This document shows positions 27,101-35,475 of a stretch of DNA of 64,000 nt, one piece after another. The first letter of the stretch is position 1, and each line of letters begins with the position of its first letter. Under the pieces are notes generated by a model that had not been told where the DNA came from, ran no database searches, and saw nothing but the letters and a program-made list of their open reading frames with translations. This stretch comes from Paenibacillus protaetiae (GTDB taxonomy: Bacteria > Bacillota > Bacilli > Paenibacillales > Paenibacillaceae), in assembly GCF_004135365.1 (NCBI RefSeq), contig NZ_CP035492.1, positions 2,960,001 to 3,024,000 on the forward strand, read 5' to 3'. The position numbers were made by a program, and so were the translations under genes.

Positions 27101-27193
27101 AATGTAGTATTCCAATGCGAATTGCAAAGCGGCCAAATCCTGAAAATCGTCACCTTTGCGCCGTGAACTCCCCAGTTTCCCCACTTCCGGCAA
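21110..27193 (-). CDS. Avs-like STAND NTPase with N-terminal DUF4297/Cap4-like nuclease
   Basis: About 2027 aa from a TTG at 27193 (GGAGGGGG 5 bases upstream; a TTG 15 bases earlier is the alternative). Residue numbers here count from that upstream TTG. Residues 18-75 form a PD-(D/E)XK core: GDDFQDLAALQFALEYY, then GNLDDIVIFDDD and IGNQVKYA (Q-x-K at 68-70). The STAND ATPase follows: Walker A IVTGPPGSGKST near 277-288, Walker B LLFLDGLDH near 373-381. The remaining 1500 residues are helical repeats, typical of ligand-sensing arms. Such proteins detect phage components and then degrade DNA. The frame is intact. The exact Avs type cannot be fixed by eye. Confidence 0.75.
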   Translation of the reverse strand: MPEVGKLGSSRRKGDDFQDLAALQFALEYYIANKPFQMYLEYERSGNLDDIVIFDDDQMIGNQVKYAVHAFDVYEASHFLDPKSPVFLKKFADSWKMLSERFPEQPIKVRLCSNRALDASLVNCIEEDGTFRQVFIEDRIRGDLKRLRLEMREASGLLEDDFRQLLCSFQFLLRLPQIKELSDYIRIVQLDRELGLSGDAVFYDFLQAIKTYAIESREPITLKVIEEIILRTQNTLLLPQVFPVQQDHYMEPETLGRRLDNALSKVADGYVIVTGPPGSGKSTSLTEYIRNLSDEKFEVISYYCFVGVHDNAQRSRVKAESLRSNLLHELQRRYRGILRRRYDYSEGNFNECVQAIAKHVSSRGRRFLLFLDGLDHAERLESEIRDTVISALPAEVPAGMIILIGSQELHKWPYFLRLIRNHADRHVAMPLFTPRETESYLVERRGINWLTHPQIVEIQSQSQGLPLYLSYVAERILAGESTSDIVASLYPAVEGNIVRYYHFIWEEFERVGMGNARHLCAVMACLRFYIHREELMAISGLQRADFEDAFKTMSHLLRNSDDRLSVFHNSFKEFIIEQLPEDWTTEVRKSIFSYLKEKINTPRWFGHVFAYAQEVGQWHYIIEEVNADFIERSLQHCRPSREIDETLNTAIESAYQLQDIVALSRLGALKFRTSERLQENLNRTLLAETLLAQGREQDLMSFAYSSEADRWLVNRETALKVMYYMAETNRIERGKQLFEVFTSEFDGSFSDGRQKKHQVIEIAKCLALYTSNHGRAVSWLSQFDFTPDVLERKDLFSPGYAPHLEAYIDSLVKFDQRNRLFSILRVKMLFPNALVCYYVMRVAAFYNRLDFLKIALAQYLEHNSENSNVELASFAAIAGYPPAEVTKLAGTIDAPELSQIDRISSGDPVLYKYFYSAVVVAYEGNYKQIAKGYLINKEQNDTFWGAIVSHVHQAGYAVGLLLRDKESEWFQVAKECLVSLIGAKRGVTERTIEAIDLIREILPLTIGILTEKVTGNMPRRMVEWTELLQELRNSYTWTTHYGINESIRNYSFELLVWERLSQIKGFAHALIPIVRACALTYEQTPLLKGESRAEHFLRLSAIMGRVGLKDESSQWMQYGIRSSLIYGYHKDVTLYHLIDMVSLVGLTNRDKAMQFMAVLLPLVDLMPYLTTGKETSGLHTKAFEAVLLLDRSAAFNLLLHYARSVGKWKVQECLEAYITSSLDEDPYLLWGLTETVANHSSDYTGQMLKTRSHILEMTEVINDKTKHAAFTERYRRFVMTEISPRFWPVDLKEASGYDINMDEEPDSIYRGSEQYLLDGQKYTVQELLELCTGSFDVFCSVVERLNQENSYFYAPKLMNQFLRQYIARASTSTELVRTLEFIKSQRNSPEPTIMKELGQCFVALGDYNNAISSFVLAYHEFLRISHWPATNRYLADIAAIDQQRAAHVLLEACYRSTIGSQGGFTTPAIAAAGLFDLLKENELENVVKEFLTHCASMFAQLPKRYDYSWLYQSNTCTDSEDQSTCFEAKAIEFVFQELDNSEVDLGEKLVRSLVILAIQRPEITLLPLLGRLPEASGRLLRRLLTIIYCVVEEESGIMEPHVELLADLLERDHFLCRIIAMRMLEGLNKKHPLDDKVTEKLIRIEQMYTSGTKYSSLVEAELNADYFEFFDQCVPDFFMRQVAVAEQILEVEPGFLMAAVQYKLMEQEWSIEPEKEQLEQDYGGHVHPQGWPIVMFTTTFFERFMDLLWECVDEVTRMLWLSSNQVDALWHLFQLADPSTAKIGKMLRPGDIKPLIVTDKEEWLKELDMVPAFQTDEPVGDWITVCEWRHLAQDEFNNVPYKQHVIVQAYLVPQLVYGNASAIEEVDHFTEKIGWHTEVSVTETQTAEILQTRGQSRRLLNRESLPLLSVQHNSPFFAGHSIVCSLASFIVQDFKLVFDGLNLLQEDKLVAQYEEWQEGYQDESYSREKLSYGTRLKVHRDLLTAICQRYRKLLCVHIDQEREFYCSIHKRTPDEASRSSQYILYHI

Positions 27194-27255
27194 TGCGTCC
27201 CCCTCCAATCATAACGGTTTTATAGAAATAAGTTGTTTTTCATCCTTGCTCATTC

Positions 27256-30200
27256 TCACTTGCTCTTAAATTTATGAATAAGGTCAACTTTTCTTCCATT
27301 AAATTTGCATACAGATCTAATCTCATGAAAACCAGGGACGTCATCAGTCATGTTAGTAACCACAATCTTTTCTTGAAATCCCATACAAACCAACGTTACA
27401 GAATATTGTTGCATATAGCTACAAATTAGGTCGTGGCTGATTAGAAGGCCATTTGTGTCACCGTTTATACAGATAATTTCCTTCTCACGAGATTCATTGA
27501 TCCAAGACGAATGTCCGTCCCATTTCAATCCACCATAAGCAATTAGATTTGGTGAAGGAACTATTAGGTTATCTCCCTCTCCTTCTTCGCTACAGTCATA
27601 CTCAAAATTCTTGCCTCGAAGTAAATCAATTGTCGTAATTTGTGCTTTCGTTCCGGGTATATTATTTTCCAGAAACAAGTCTCCCGTTTCTACTGTCTGA
27701 TTCAAAGTAAGTGAATCGGGATATTCCCCAAGTAAAATACGATAATTATCTGGCGTATATTCTGAATGATCAGGATACCATTCTTCTAGCAGTATTGCTT
27801 GTTTCATTTTAGTCATATTTCGATTGGGCACAAAAACGGATGTTATCATTGTTGTAAAATAACGATATGGGTATCCGTCCTCCGTTGTATCCTTAACAAT
27901 TCCCTTAATAGGATAATAGAGCGACAAATGAATCCATTCTTTTCCATTTCCATCAGTTACTCGAAGTGAATTCGTTATGTCCGGGAAATCATCCTGATGA
28001 ATCCACTCCTCATGGGAGACTTGACTTACTTGATCAAAATCATATTCTACCGGCTTCCACCAACGTTTATCACTACTTTTCTCCTGAGTACTGTAAGCCC
28101 TAAGATCAGTTGGATCGATATCACGAAAATTTATTCCCTGTATCGCTGCTGCCTTAGTATTCCTACCGGAATTCCATCGATCAACCTTCTTTGGAATATG
28201 ATCAGCAAAAATAGCGCCCAAGCGATGAAGCAATATCCAATAATATTTCTTTCCAAGCCGTTCTGCCCAAATCGGCTTTCCCCGACCTCCTCCAAATTTG
28301 CTTATCATATACCGATCATACTTATAACATCTCTCATCTAGACCTGGATATCCTAGATTAGATACACTTAAAATAAACCAACGATGTACCTGTTCCTCCG
28401 TGATCCCGGCTGCCTTTAAATCGTATTCATTGAGTAATCGAGGCTTTAATTTATATCGCGCAAAGTCGGTTCCTATACCTTGACCAAGAGCCATGTCGCG
28501 TTGAAAAGCAGTTTGCTGCGTTAATTCCACAATATCTTCCTCAGTCGGCCAGTGAATGGGCCACAAACTGTTATATGGTGGACGAAATTGATTCGGTTGT
28601 ACTTCACTCAGAACTCCGCGATGATACGCATATTCCAAGATTAATCTCAACCAGTCGCGAATAAGTGCATTTACAGGAACCTTACCATCCTTAAATACTT
28701 TATTGTAAATTGACTTGCTGAGTTCTCCTAATACATCATCGTTTTCAAGTAACATCACAGCACTATAGGCTGCTAAACAGACTCTCTCTACAACGTAGTC
28801 ATCATCTACATTTAAAAAATAGATTACCACATACCTCATAATCTCAGGGGATGAAACAAATATTCTCGTTAATCCTTTTGTGGCTCGGTCTCTCACACGC
28901 CGATCAGAAGAAGCACAAAACCATGCTAGAGTGAAAGCCCAGTTAGTGGCCGTTTCTTTGCCAAAAAACGAAAGTTCAGCTTTCAAAGCCCAATTCAATA
29001 GACGCCAACCTGCGCCACGCGTCTGGTAATCTTCATGCAAAATATAGCACCAAAACGTATCTCTGGTCGTCATACGTGTTTTTCTAAGCAAACGGTCTAG
29101 AAAATTTGCATTAAAAGGATGATTAGGAACCACAGCTGCATTCATGATTGCTTGCATAGCTGCAATACTCGAATTATGATACGACAATCCTTCTTGCACC
29201 AGTTCCTCGGTATGCTCCGTAAAACTCTCAATAGCCCGCCATTGAAACCCATCATACAGTATAGGCAACATCGTCTCGTATCGCGAAATTTGATTTGACA
29301 GGTCAACTAATTCGATTCCGAATGTTTCAGGCAAAATAATAGACATGGCTTCCAGCAAACCACGATTTGCCTCTGCATCTTTGTCAGACTTCAAAGCAAA
29401 ATGTAGCCTTTCCGAAATTTGAGAGACCTCGTGCGTTATACCTTCAATGATCGAGGCTGCAATCATAAAATCCGCAACTCGTTCAAAGGTAAACCTACAA
29501 AACCACTCTTTGGGGCCAAGAAGACGCGATCTGTGTTCTACAAATGATATAACCCCTTCTTTTTCAAGGAGCAGCAGTAAAGAACGTGAATGGTCATTTG
29601 TAAAGAATATTTGTTCTATAACACTTTTGGCAACTTCTCTTGGAATCAATCGAGCTCCTAATTCTGCCATTTTGTTTGCCAAAGCATTAATAGTCGTATG
29701 TATCAAGTTATCACGTTCATCAAACCCATAAACCTTTGACGCCCTATGGTTTATGCCTTCTAGTATCAGACCTACTACGTCCGAAAAGCCGATGTACCCT
29801 AGAGGGATTTCGTTCATACCAGCACCTTTTAACCCTTTACATACCAAATGCAAAAATAACGGATTTACAAACTCCTTTTGCAATAGAGGTGTCGTCGGTG
29901 ATTGTATGCCGTAAAATTCAAAGAATTTTTGAATAGCATCAAATTCTCTCCCTATAAATCCATTATGGATATATTCCGGCCACATACCTCTTTCGTCGAT
30001 AACATCATTTAAATAGGTGTCGCGGCAAGATATACAAAGCTTTAACCAAGGAAAATGAGCTAGCTGTTGTCGCAAACCCGGCAACCACGCATGTTTCCAG
30101 CGCTCTCTCTCTTGGGACTCATTTAGAGCATCAACATAAATAATTGCATATTTACCTGATGCCTCTGCCACAGTATTCAGCATACCCCATAATTCATCAC

Positions 30201-31467
30201 GGCTGATATTACCCGAAAATCCTAGCTTGCTTGCAATGACTTCCCAAGGCTCAGCCCCTGTAAAATCCTCACCAAACAAAACCACACTAACTTGACCTTG
30301 AAGATTTTTATATTTTGCATGATCGATAATGGCGTGAGTCTTGCCAACGCCAGCAGGTCCTCTAAGAAGCATCGTAGAACTTCTTGGAAGACTCGTTTCT
30401 GGTCCTTGCAACCACTCTTGAAGTTTATACAAACATTTGATTAGATCACGCGCCGAGTCAATCTTCGCAGCAGGAAATTCGCACATGTACTCTGCTTGAA
30501 ATTGACGAAAACTAGGTGTATCCGCATTTTCGCCATGCTCTAAGAGGAACTCTTGTAAAAATTGCTCTTCGATCTCCTCTATACTTCCAAGCAAACGATT
30601 TGTCAGGGTTGCACATAAAGTATAATTAAACTGTGAATCAATACATGTTAAATTGTTTAGCTCCCCTCTTAACTGACTTAACTCGTCAGTAATTATGCGG
30701 ACAAATTCAACCAGATGACCGGAGAGATTTTGCTCCCGACTTACGTCTCTTTCCCAGTGCTTGATTTCTATTACTACATATTTTTGTATTTCTTTTGCCT
30801 GATGAAGCCACTTATCTGAACAGGAAAATGCCTCTAGAATATCAAATGCAGGTACATCTATTGAGAGAGCAGGAGAGTATCGATGTCCAGCCTGTGCTTC
30901 TGCTTCTTGTAGTCTCTGCTGAAACCACTGAGGAGTTAGTATTTCACGATCAAACCAGTAGCGCCGCATCCCTCCACCATTATCCACTTCAATAAGTCGA
31001 TCTCTTAAGACGCTTTCGGTCCAGAATTCTATTCTAGGATGAGCACCTTGCTCGGCTAAAATTGCTAGCCTTTGCTGCACCCATTCTTCAAGCTTCTGAA
31101 CCTGGCTTCTCCCCCGGCGTCCATTGGCTCGCGGTCCGGTAGGATCAAATGGAATGCAAAAAATAAATCGAGATAACGTTGGATGGTTCATAAATGCAGC
31201 ACTTATGGAGTCTTCCATTTGGATAAATTGGGTTTGTTCTAGTCCGTCGAAGTACTTGGCTTGAATCCCCCATTTCTCCCCATCTGGTAGTTGCCAGATT
31301 GCTTCGACTCCTCCGTCTCCACCAGAACCACGAAAACGAAAAAATCTGCTACCTTGTGGTAACTCACTAGCAAAAGTACGACGAAATATTTGACAACATA
31401 ACTCCTCGAAAGAATCCCTAGCGCCGTTTTGAAAAGTCCGAATTTGTTTAAAGTTAATTTCCCTCAT
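27256..31467 (-). CDS. Nuclease-STAND NTPase (Mrr-like N terminus), antiviral candidate
   Basis: 1403 aa. Residues 18-75 hold a restriction-like core: SFEELCCQIFRRTF, SGGDGGVEAIW (D51, E55) and KWGIQAKYF (Q69-A-K71). Walker A is LLRGPAGVGKTHAI (370-377) and Walker B IIYVDALNES (about 442-451), followed by a sensor arginine region (CISCRDTYLND) and about 850 residues of repeats ending in a beta-rich part. The start overlaps the stop of the upstream HEPN-like gene (ATGA), so the two are translated together. Domain order resembles Avs/NACHT defence proteins, but the pairing is not one I know. Confidence 0.7.
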   Translation of the reverse strand: MREINFKQIRTFQNGARDSFEELCCQIFRRTFASELPQGSRFFRFRGSGGDGGVEAIWQLPDGEKWGIQAKYFDGLEQTQFIQMEDSISAAFMNHPTLSRFIFCIPFDPTGPRANGRRGRSQVQKLEEWVQQRLAILAEQGAHPRIEFWTESVLRDRLIEVDNGGGMRRYWFDREILTPQWFQQRLQEAEAQAGHRYSPALSIDVPAFDILEAFSCSDKWLHQAKEIQKYVVIEIKHWERDVSREQNLSGHLVEFVRIITDELSQLRGELNNLTCIDSQFNYTLCATLTNRLLGSIEEIEEQFLQEFLLEHGENADTPSFRQFQAEYMCEFPAAKIDSARDLIKCLYKLQEWLQGPETSLPRSSTMLLRGPAGVGKTHAIIDHAKYKNLQGQVSVVLFGEDFTGAEPWEVIASKLGFSGNISRDELWGMLNTVAEASGKYAIIYVDALNESQERERWKHAWLPGLRQQLAHFPWLKLCISCRDTYLNDVIDERGMWPEYIHNGFIGREFDAIQKFFEFYGIQSPTTPLLQKEFVNPLFLHLVCKGLKGAGMNEIPLGYIGFSDVVGLILEGINHRASKVYGFDERDNLIHTTINALANKMAELGARLIPREVAKSVIEQIFFTNDHSRSLLLLLEKEGVISFVEHRSRLLGPKEWFCRFTFERVADFMIAASIIEGITHEVSQISERLHFALKSDKDAEANRGLLEAMSIILPETFGIELVDLSNQISRYETMLPILYDGFQWRAIESFTEHTEELVQEGLSYHNSSIAAMQAIMNAAVVPNHPFNANFLDRLLRKTRMTTRDTFWCYILHEDYQTRGAGWRLLNWALKAELSFFGKETATNWAFTLAWFCASSDRRVRDRATKGLTRIFVSSPEIMRYVVIYFLNVDDDYVVERVCLAAYSAVMLLENDDVLGELSKSIYNKVFKDGKVPVNALIRDWLRLILEYAYHRGVLSEVQPNQFRPPYNSLWPIHWPTEEDIVELTQQTAFQRDMALGQGIGTDFARYKLKPRLLNEYDLKAAGITEEQVHRWFILSVSNLGYPGLDERCYKYDRYMISKFGGGRGKPIWAERLGKKYYWILLHRLGAIFADHIPKKVDRWNSGRNTKAAAIQGINFRDIDPTDLRAYSTQEKSSDKRWWKPVEYDFDQVSQVSHEEWIHQDDFPDITNSLRVTDGNGKEWIHLSLYYPIKGIVKDTTEDGYPYRYFTTMITSVFVPNRNMTKMKQAILLEEWYPDHSEYTPDNYRILLGEYPDSLTLNQTVETGDLFLENNIPGTKAQITTIDLLRGKNFEYDCSEEGEGDNLIVPSPNLIAYGGLKWDGHSSWINESREKEIICINGDTNGLLISHDLICSYMQQYSVTLVCMGFQEKIVVTNMTDDVPGFHEIRSVCKFNGRKVDLIHKFKSK

Positions 31468-33110
31468 TCAATTTCTCCCCTGCTTACGCATGTTTGCAAA
31501 AACAAAATCAATTGCACGGCTGAATTAAGAATTTCATTGAATACTCCACGTAAGTCTTTTTCACCTATAGCAAATACTTTACAAATCTTCTCGTAGTTCT
31601 TTCCTTTTCGATGACCTACTCCAGATGAACGTAATTCATATAAATTTCTTAAAAATTTGATATGGACTTCAAACCCAGCTATGTTCCGTTGCTTCATCAA
31701 CAATTCTAGTTTAGACAAGCCTTTGATTTTAGGATCATCAACAACAATGAGTCTCTCAATCTCTTTTTCATTCAAAGAGTCAATAATAATTTTTACAAGT
31801 GATAGAACCTGCTGATCAAATTCAGACTGGTCGTTTGTGAGTGGAATACGTAAGCTTTTGTAATGATGCTCATCTTTGCTTTCCAGTGGCTTAAAGAAAT
31901 TCCAACGATAATGCTCCAGCCACAGTTTTTGAAAAGTTTCAAAGGTCAGCTTAAATATCAAATCCGAGCTTTCTGGGCTAGTCCATTCCGCCAAGAAGTC
32001 CCTCTTGAACTTTACAGAACTCATTTGACCGTCGGGAGGGATATTGAAACTTTTCCAGTATGTTTGCTCCTTATCAGGCAAATCCCGCCCCAAATCTCCC
32101 AAATAAACGATAACAAAAGAGGGGTGATTATTGTCTATTCTGAGAGACCAAAAACCGTTACATTCTATAGAGCCATCCTTAACTGTGTAGTTCTCAGGTT
32201 GAGAATAATATTTATTCAGGACTTCTCTCCTGAAAAATACGGGTGTTAAATAATGTGGCGCATCTGGGTTTCCGCCGAAATAATTGGCTAAATAATCAGG
32301 ATTGCAATTATAGCTAACATCTGTCCCGTTTTCATCTATTTCTATAATAAAGTTCTGATATTGCCTTTTGGCCTCATAAGGCCAAATTCCGCTCGATTCT
32401 TTGGACATTCCTGCTATCAGCTTTTTCCCGATTATTCTAGAGAACGTTTTCAAAGACTTATCTGACATCCAAAAACATTCATTGATGTGGAAATGATATC
32501 GAATATCTCCTGACTTGTACTCTTGACTAATTTTTTTACCAATTGACAGTTCAGCTAATGTTTTTTTAGAATAGACATCAGCTTCGACATAAAGCGCTAA
32601 TCGCAAGTCCTTTATCGCCAAAAACTGTTTTATATATTTAAGCTTAATACGCACTTCGTTATCACTTGCAATGATAGCAGTATCTTCGTCACCATTATCA
32701 TCAAAGTGCAGGTAATTACTCGTTTTAGAATCATAATAAAAATTGTGGAATAATCGAAACTCCTCCGAAACTTCAACATAAGAGGGCTTTCTACCATGAA
32801 AATCTCTTACATATACCAATGGTTCTATCCCACTTTCATTGCCAAACCGTAGATATTTCACTATCGTTGAATTGCCATTGTACTGTTCAGAACATCCTGG
32901 CATCCCACGACCAATTAATAAGTCCCAAGAGTCGTTGTTAAGAACATCGTTCACCTTATTTTTTGGTATTAACGCACTCCAATAAGTGATTTTATTCGAG
33001 TCGTTATAACTGTTTTTATAAACCGTGACCCATTGTTCTGTTCCCAGTACATTAATAAGATGATTAATTTGTTCTATCTGAAATATAGGATCTTTTTGTT
33101 CTAGGCTCAT
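31464..33110 (-). CDS. HEPN-like C-terminal protein, partner of the nuclease-STAND protein
   Basis: 548 aa. The N-terminal 400 residues are beta-rich and unrecognised (VLGTEQWVTVYKNSY, then YWSALIPKNKV). The C terminus is helical and contains LYELRSSGVGHRKGK: R494-x5-H500, the R-x4-6-H motif of HEPN ribonucleases, framed by hydrophobic helices (EVHIKFLRNLYELR, then FNEILNSAVQLILFLQ). It overlaps the 1403-aa gene by 4 bases. A HEPN domain could be an RNA-cleaving effector or a toxin controlled by the STAND protein; both are inference. Confidence 0.55.
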   Translation of the reverse strand: MSLEQKDPIFQIEQINHLINVLGTEQWVTVYKNSYNDSNKITYWSALIPKNKVNDVLNNDSWDLLIGRGMPGCSEQYNGNSTIVKYLRFGNESGIEPLVYVRDFHGRKPSYVEVSEEFRLFHNFYYDSKTSNYLHFDDNGDEDTAIIASDNEVRIKLKYIKQFLAIKDLRLALYVEADVYSKKTLAELSIGKKISQEYKSGDIRYHFHINECFWMSDKSLKTFSRIIGKKLIAGMSKESSGIWPYEAKRQYQNFIIEIDENGTDVSYNCNPDYLANYFGGNPDAPHYLTPVFFRREVLNKYYSQPENYTVKDGSIECNGFWSLRIDNNHPSFVIVYLGDLGRDLPDKEQTYWKSFNIPPDGQMSSVKFKRDFLAEWTSPESSDLIFKLTFETFQKLWLEHYRWNFFKPLESKDEHHYKSLRIPLTNDQSEFDQQVLSLVKIIIDSLNEKEIERLIVVDDPKIKGLSKLELLMKQRNIAGFEVHIKFLRNLYELRSSGVGHRKGKNYEKICKVFAIGEKDLRGVFNEILNSAVQLILFLQTCVSRGEIE

Positions 33111-33284
33111 CGTTGCCCCTCCACAGTGGAAGTTATGTATATATGATTACATCATCTTACAATTTCTCTGAATATCCTCGAAAATCCTGCTGGTTCTCCG
33201 CTGTGACTTTAAAGAACCGTGTATCACCATTTGAGACTCACATGAAGAAACTAGCTTTAAGTATTAGCGTATTAATAATAAAAC

Positions 33285-34749
33285 ACTTGAGTATTGCGAT
33301 TTCCGAGAAAAATGCCTCAAATGGGCAGACCTGTAGCGAGAAGCAGAGTACAGCAGTTTAGGCGGGGATCTTGAGATGCTTAAGGATGTCGAATAACGGC
33401 CTCTTCTCTAAGGCTTGCTGATAAACATAGACGATGATCTGCCCGAAATAGGCTTGCCGAATGCGATACACCACATCTCCGAGCGTGAGATACTTGTCGT
33501 TCTTCATCCAGTCGTGGCGCTGAGACTCCAGAAAGTTCTGCGTCAGAAACTGAATCGCCCAAAACCGCTGAATGCCTTCAAAAGAAAGCAACTGATATTG
33601 GTCAAAGCCCAGCAGTTCCTTGAAATAGCGATAACCCGTTTCGATGTTCCACCTCACGTGATAGTAGCGTTGGATGGTGACGAGATCCAAGCGGATATCC
33701 GTGCACAGGAGACAAACCTGAGGTTTGCTCGAAGCGGTATATTCGTCTTTCCAAGACAGCAACGCTTTGACGTTTTCCATCTCGCTTACGGGACCTTCAT
33801 ATTCATAAATCCAGTACCTTCCCTGACTTTCCACCGTAACGGAGCGGAGGTCAGACTTGCGGATGTACTGGGCAGCGAAATCAGCTATGGAGATCGTGAC
33901 GCCGCTCACGCAGATCAGCCGGTTCGTCTTTACAGCAGCGATGACATGGAATCCCTTGCGGTTACAGGCGTTGATGATTTTCTCGCTGGTGTACCAGTTA
34001 TCCATGAGCACGTAAACCTGCTCATCCTGCGTAGCCGGAAACGCTTCGATCATTTCGATAGCGAGATCGTTTTTGCTTTTGAATGAAAAGCCGTGACTCG
34101 TGCAATATTCTTCACGATAGTAGGGACGGAAATCCCAAGCGTAGGAGCAGCCTTCGCTTACGACGTGGGCCGTGACCACGCAGTGGCACCAGACCGATTT
34201 CCCAGCTTCGTGTGAATATTGAAAACTGAGGGCTTCCATTTTCTTGGTTGAAGGTTCTTTCTTACAGCAAGTGTCGTCGACAATGAAGAACACAAGGCAC
34301 CGTTTATCCCCGTTCTTCATGCGTTTTGCCCGGATTTTCTCCATGACGAATTGCGTTCTTCTACGTTGCATGCGATTGACGCACCAAGGAGAGTGATTCA
34401 AAAAGTTCGTCACATTACTAAGGTGACGCTCCCCACGGGCGGCATGCCGGATTTGCGTGATATTCTTACGTCCGGCACAAAGAATGATACCGTGGACGAG
34501 GGTAAACAAATGGCCAAGCTGTGGTTTAGAAAATTCCAGTTTCAGTGCTAAAATGAACTTGACGATAGGCAAGTAGAGGGATACCATGAGAGTGGGACAT
34601 CTCCTTTTTCTTGGAAATTGTGGTGTGGTAACCGACAATTTCTCCATCCAAAGGCGATGTCCTCCTTGTTTCTATCCGTCCGACGAAGCTTCTGAAATCA
34701 CGTCTTTATACGGCCTTTGTCGACAGCAATATTTTCGCAACACTCAAGT
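33285..34749 (-). mobile_element. IS4-superfamily insertion sequence, 1465 bp, with 5-bp duplication
   Basis: Inverted ends: left ACTTGAGTATTGCGA (33285-33299), right read inward ACTTGAGTGTTGCGA (34749-34735). The pentamer AAAAC lies on both sides (33280-33284 and 34750-34754), a target-site duplication. One transposase gene is inside. The intact duplication points to a fairly recent insertion, between the HEPN-STAND operon and the membrane-protein gene. Confidence 0.85.
33358..34647 (-). CDS. IS4/IS701-type DDE transposase
   Basis: 429 aa from 34647, or 409 aa from the ATG at 34587. DDE residues: D in FFIVDDTCCKK, D in VYVLMDNWYTSEK and E in YHVRWNIETGYRYFKELLGF. The last fits Y-(2)-R-(3)-E-(6)-K of the IS4 superfamily. 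The frame is complete, so the enzyme may work. The family group (IS701 or related) is a guess from the overall layout. Confidence 0.85.
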   Translation of the reverse strand: MEKLSVTTPQFPRKRRCPTLMVSLYLPIVKFILALKLEFSKPQLGHLFTLVHGIILCAGRKNITQIRHAARGERHLSNVTNFLNHSPWCVNRMQRRRTQFVMEKIRAKRMKNGDKRCLVFFIVDDTCCKKEPSTKKMEALSFQYSHEAGKSVWCHCVVTAHVVSEGCSYAWDFRPYYREEYCTSHGFSFKSKNDLAIEMIEAFPATQDEQVYVLMDNWYTSEKIINACNRKGFHVIAAVKTNRLICVSGVTISIADFAAQYIRKSDLRSVTVESQGRYWIYEYEGPVSEMENVKALLSWKDEYTASSKPQVCLLCTDIRLDLVTIQRYYHVRWNIETGYRYFKELLGFDQYQLLSFEGIQRFWAIQFLTQNFLESQRHDWMKNDKYLTLGDVVYRIRQAYFGQIIVYVYQQALEKRPLFDILKHLKIPA

Positions 34750-34776
34750 AAAACAGTAAATTGATGGTGACGAACT

Positions 34777-35439
34777 TTGCATATTACCACAAGTAGGAAA
34801 GAAAAATTCAAACGAAGATCATTAATAACCAAGCACCAATTCATCGCAAGTTATTTGTTTATATCTACTAGTGCCTTTTGGTTAACAATGACCCTCACGG
34901 CTTTTCGATTATCGATTCTTGCCGGTATTCTTTGCTGTATCATGTTATTCCCGCTCGTTGGATGGCGAATTAGTAGTCGCAATGTGTTCACTATTTTTCT
35001 CTGTTATTTCAGCCTCTACCCGACAGCTGCAGCCTGCTGGATATTATTTGCAATTTCATTCCTTTATACACTGAATGTACCGATAAATAACTCAATTGCC
35101 TCACTAGTCTTGCTCAGTGTTATTCCAGTATTCTCACTGTTAATTGTCTTTCTTAAACGAAAAAACAACGAGTTCTTAAATCGTGCTAAGAAATCTTTGG
35201 AGTTATTAAATGCTCTCTCTTTAACGGCAACGGGTGTAGCAGCTTTATTCGCGTACATGAATTCAGATTTCAACTTCATTGCTCCTTATATTGACTTTAG
35301 AAAGCTTCCGGAGCTCGGATTTCAGACAAGAGATGCGTTCAATTACATTAGTCTTTACCTATCTTTTCCTTTTGTTATTTCAGGAGCATTTTGTAAGTTT
35401 GCATTAGAAGTAATTGTTGATAACAAACAGATATCATAG
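34777..35439 (+). CDS. Multi-pass membrane protein, partner of the UPF0489 gene
   Basis: 220 aa from a TTG at 34777; the IS ends only 28 bases upstream, so the natural 5' end or promoter may have been displaced. Several hydrophobic helices: FIASYLFISTSAFWLTMTL, LSILAGILCCIMLFPLVG, VFTIFLCYFSLYPTAAACWI, SIASLVLLSVIPVFSLLIVF and a late one near ISLYLSFPFVISGAFC. It is followed after 36 bases by the UPF0489 gene on the same strand. Function unknown. Confidence 0.55.
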   Translation: MHITTSRKEKFKRRSLITKHQFIASYLFISTSAFWLTMTLTAFRLSILAGILCCIMLFPLVGWRISSRNVFTIFLCYFSLYPTAAACWILFAISFLYTLNVPINNSIASLVLLSVIPVFSLLIVFLKRKNNEFLNRAKKSLELLNALSLTATGVAALFAYMNSDFNFIAPYIDFRKLPELGFQTRDAFNYISLYLSFPFVISGAFCKFALEVIVDNKQIS

Positions 35440-35475
35440 AAATAAAACAAAACCTTAATGAGGGAGGTACGAAGC

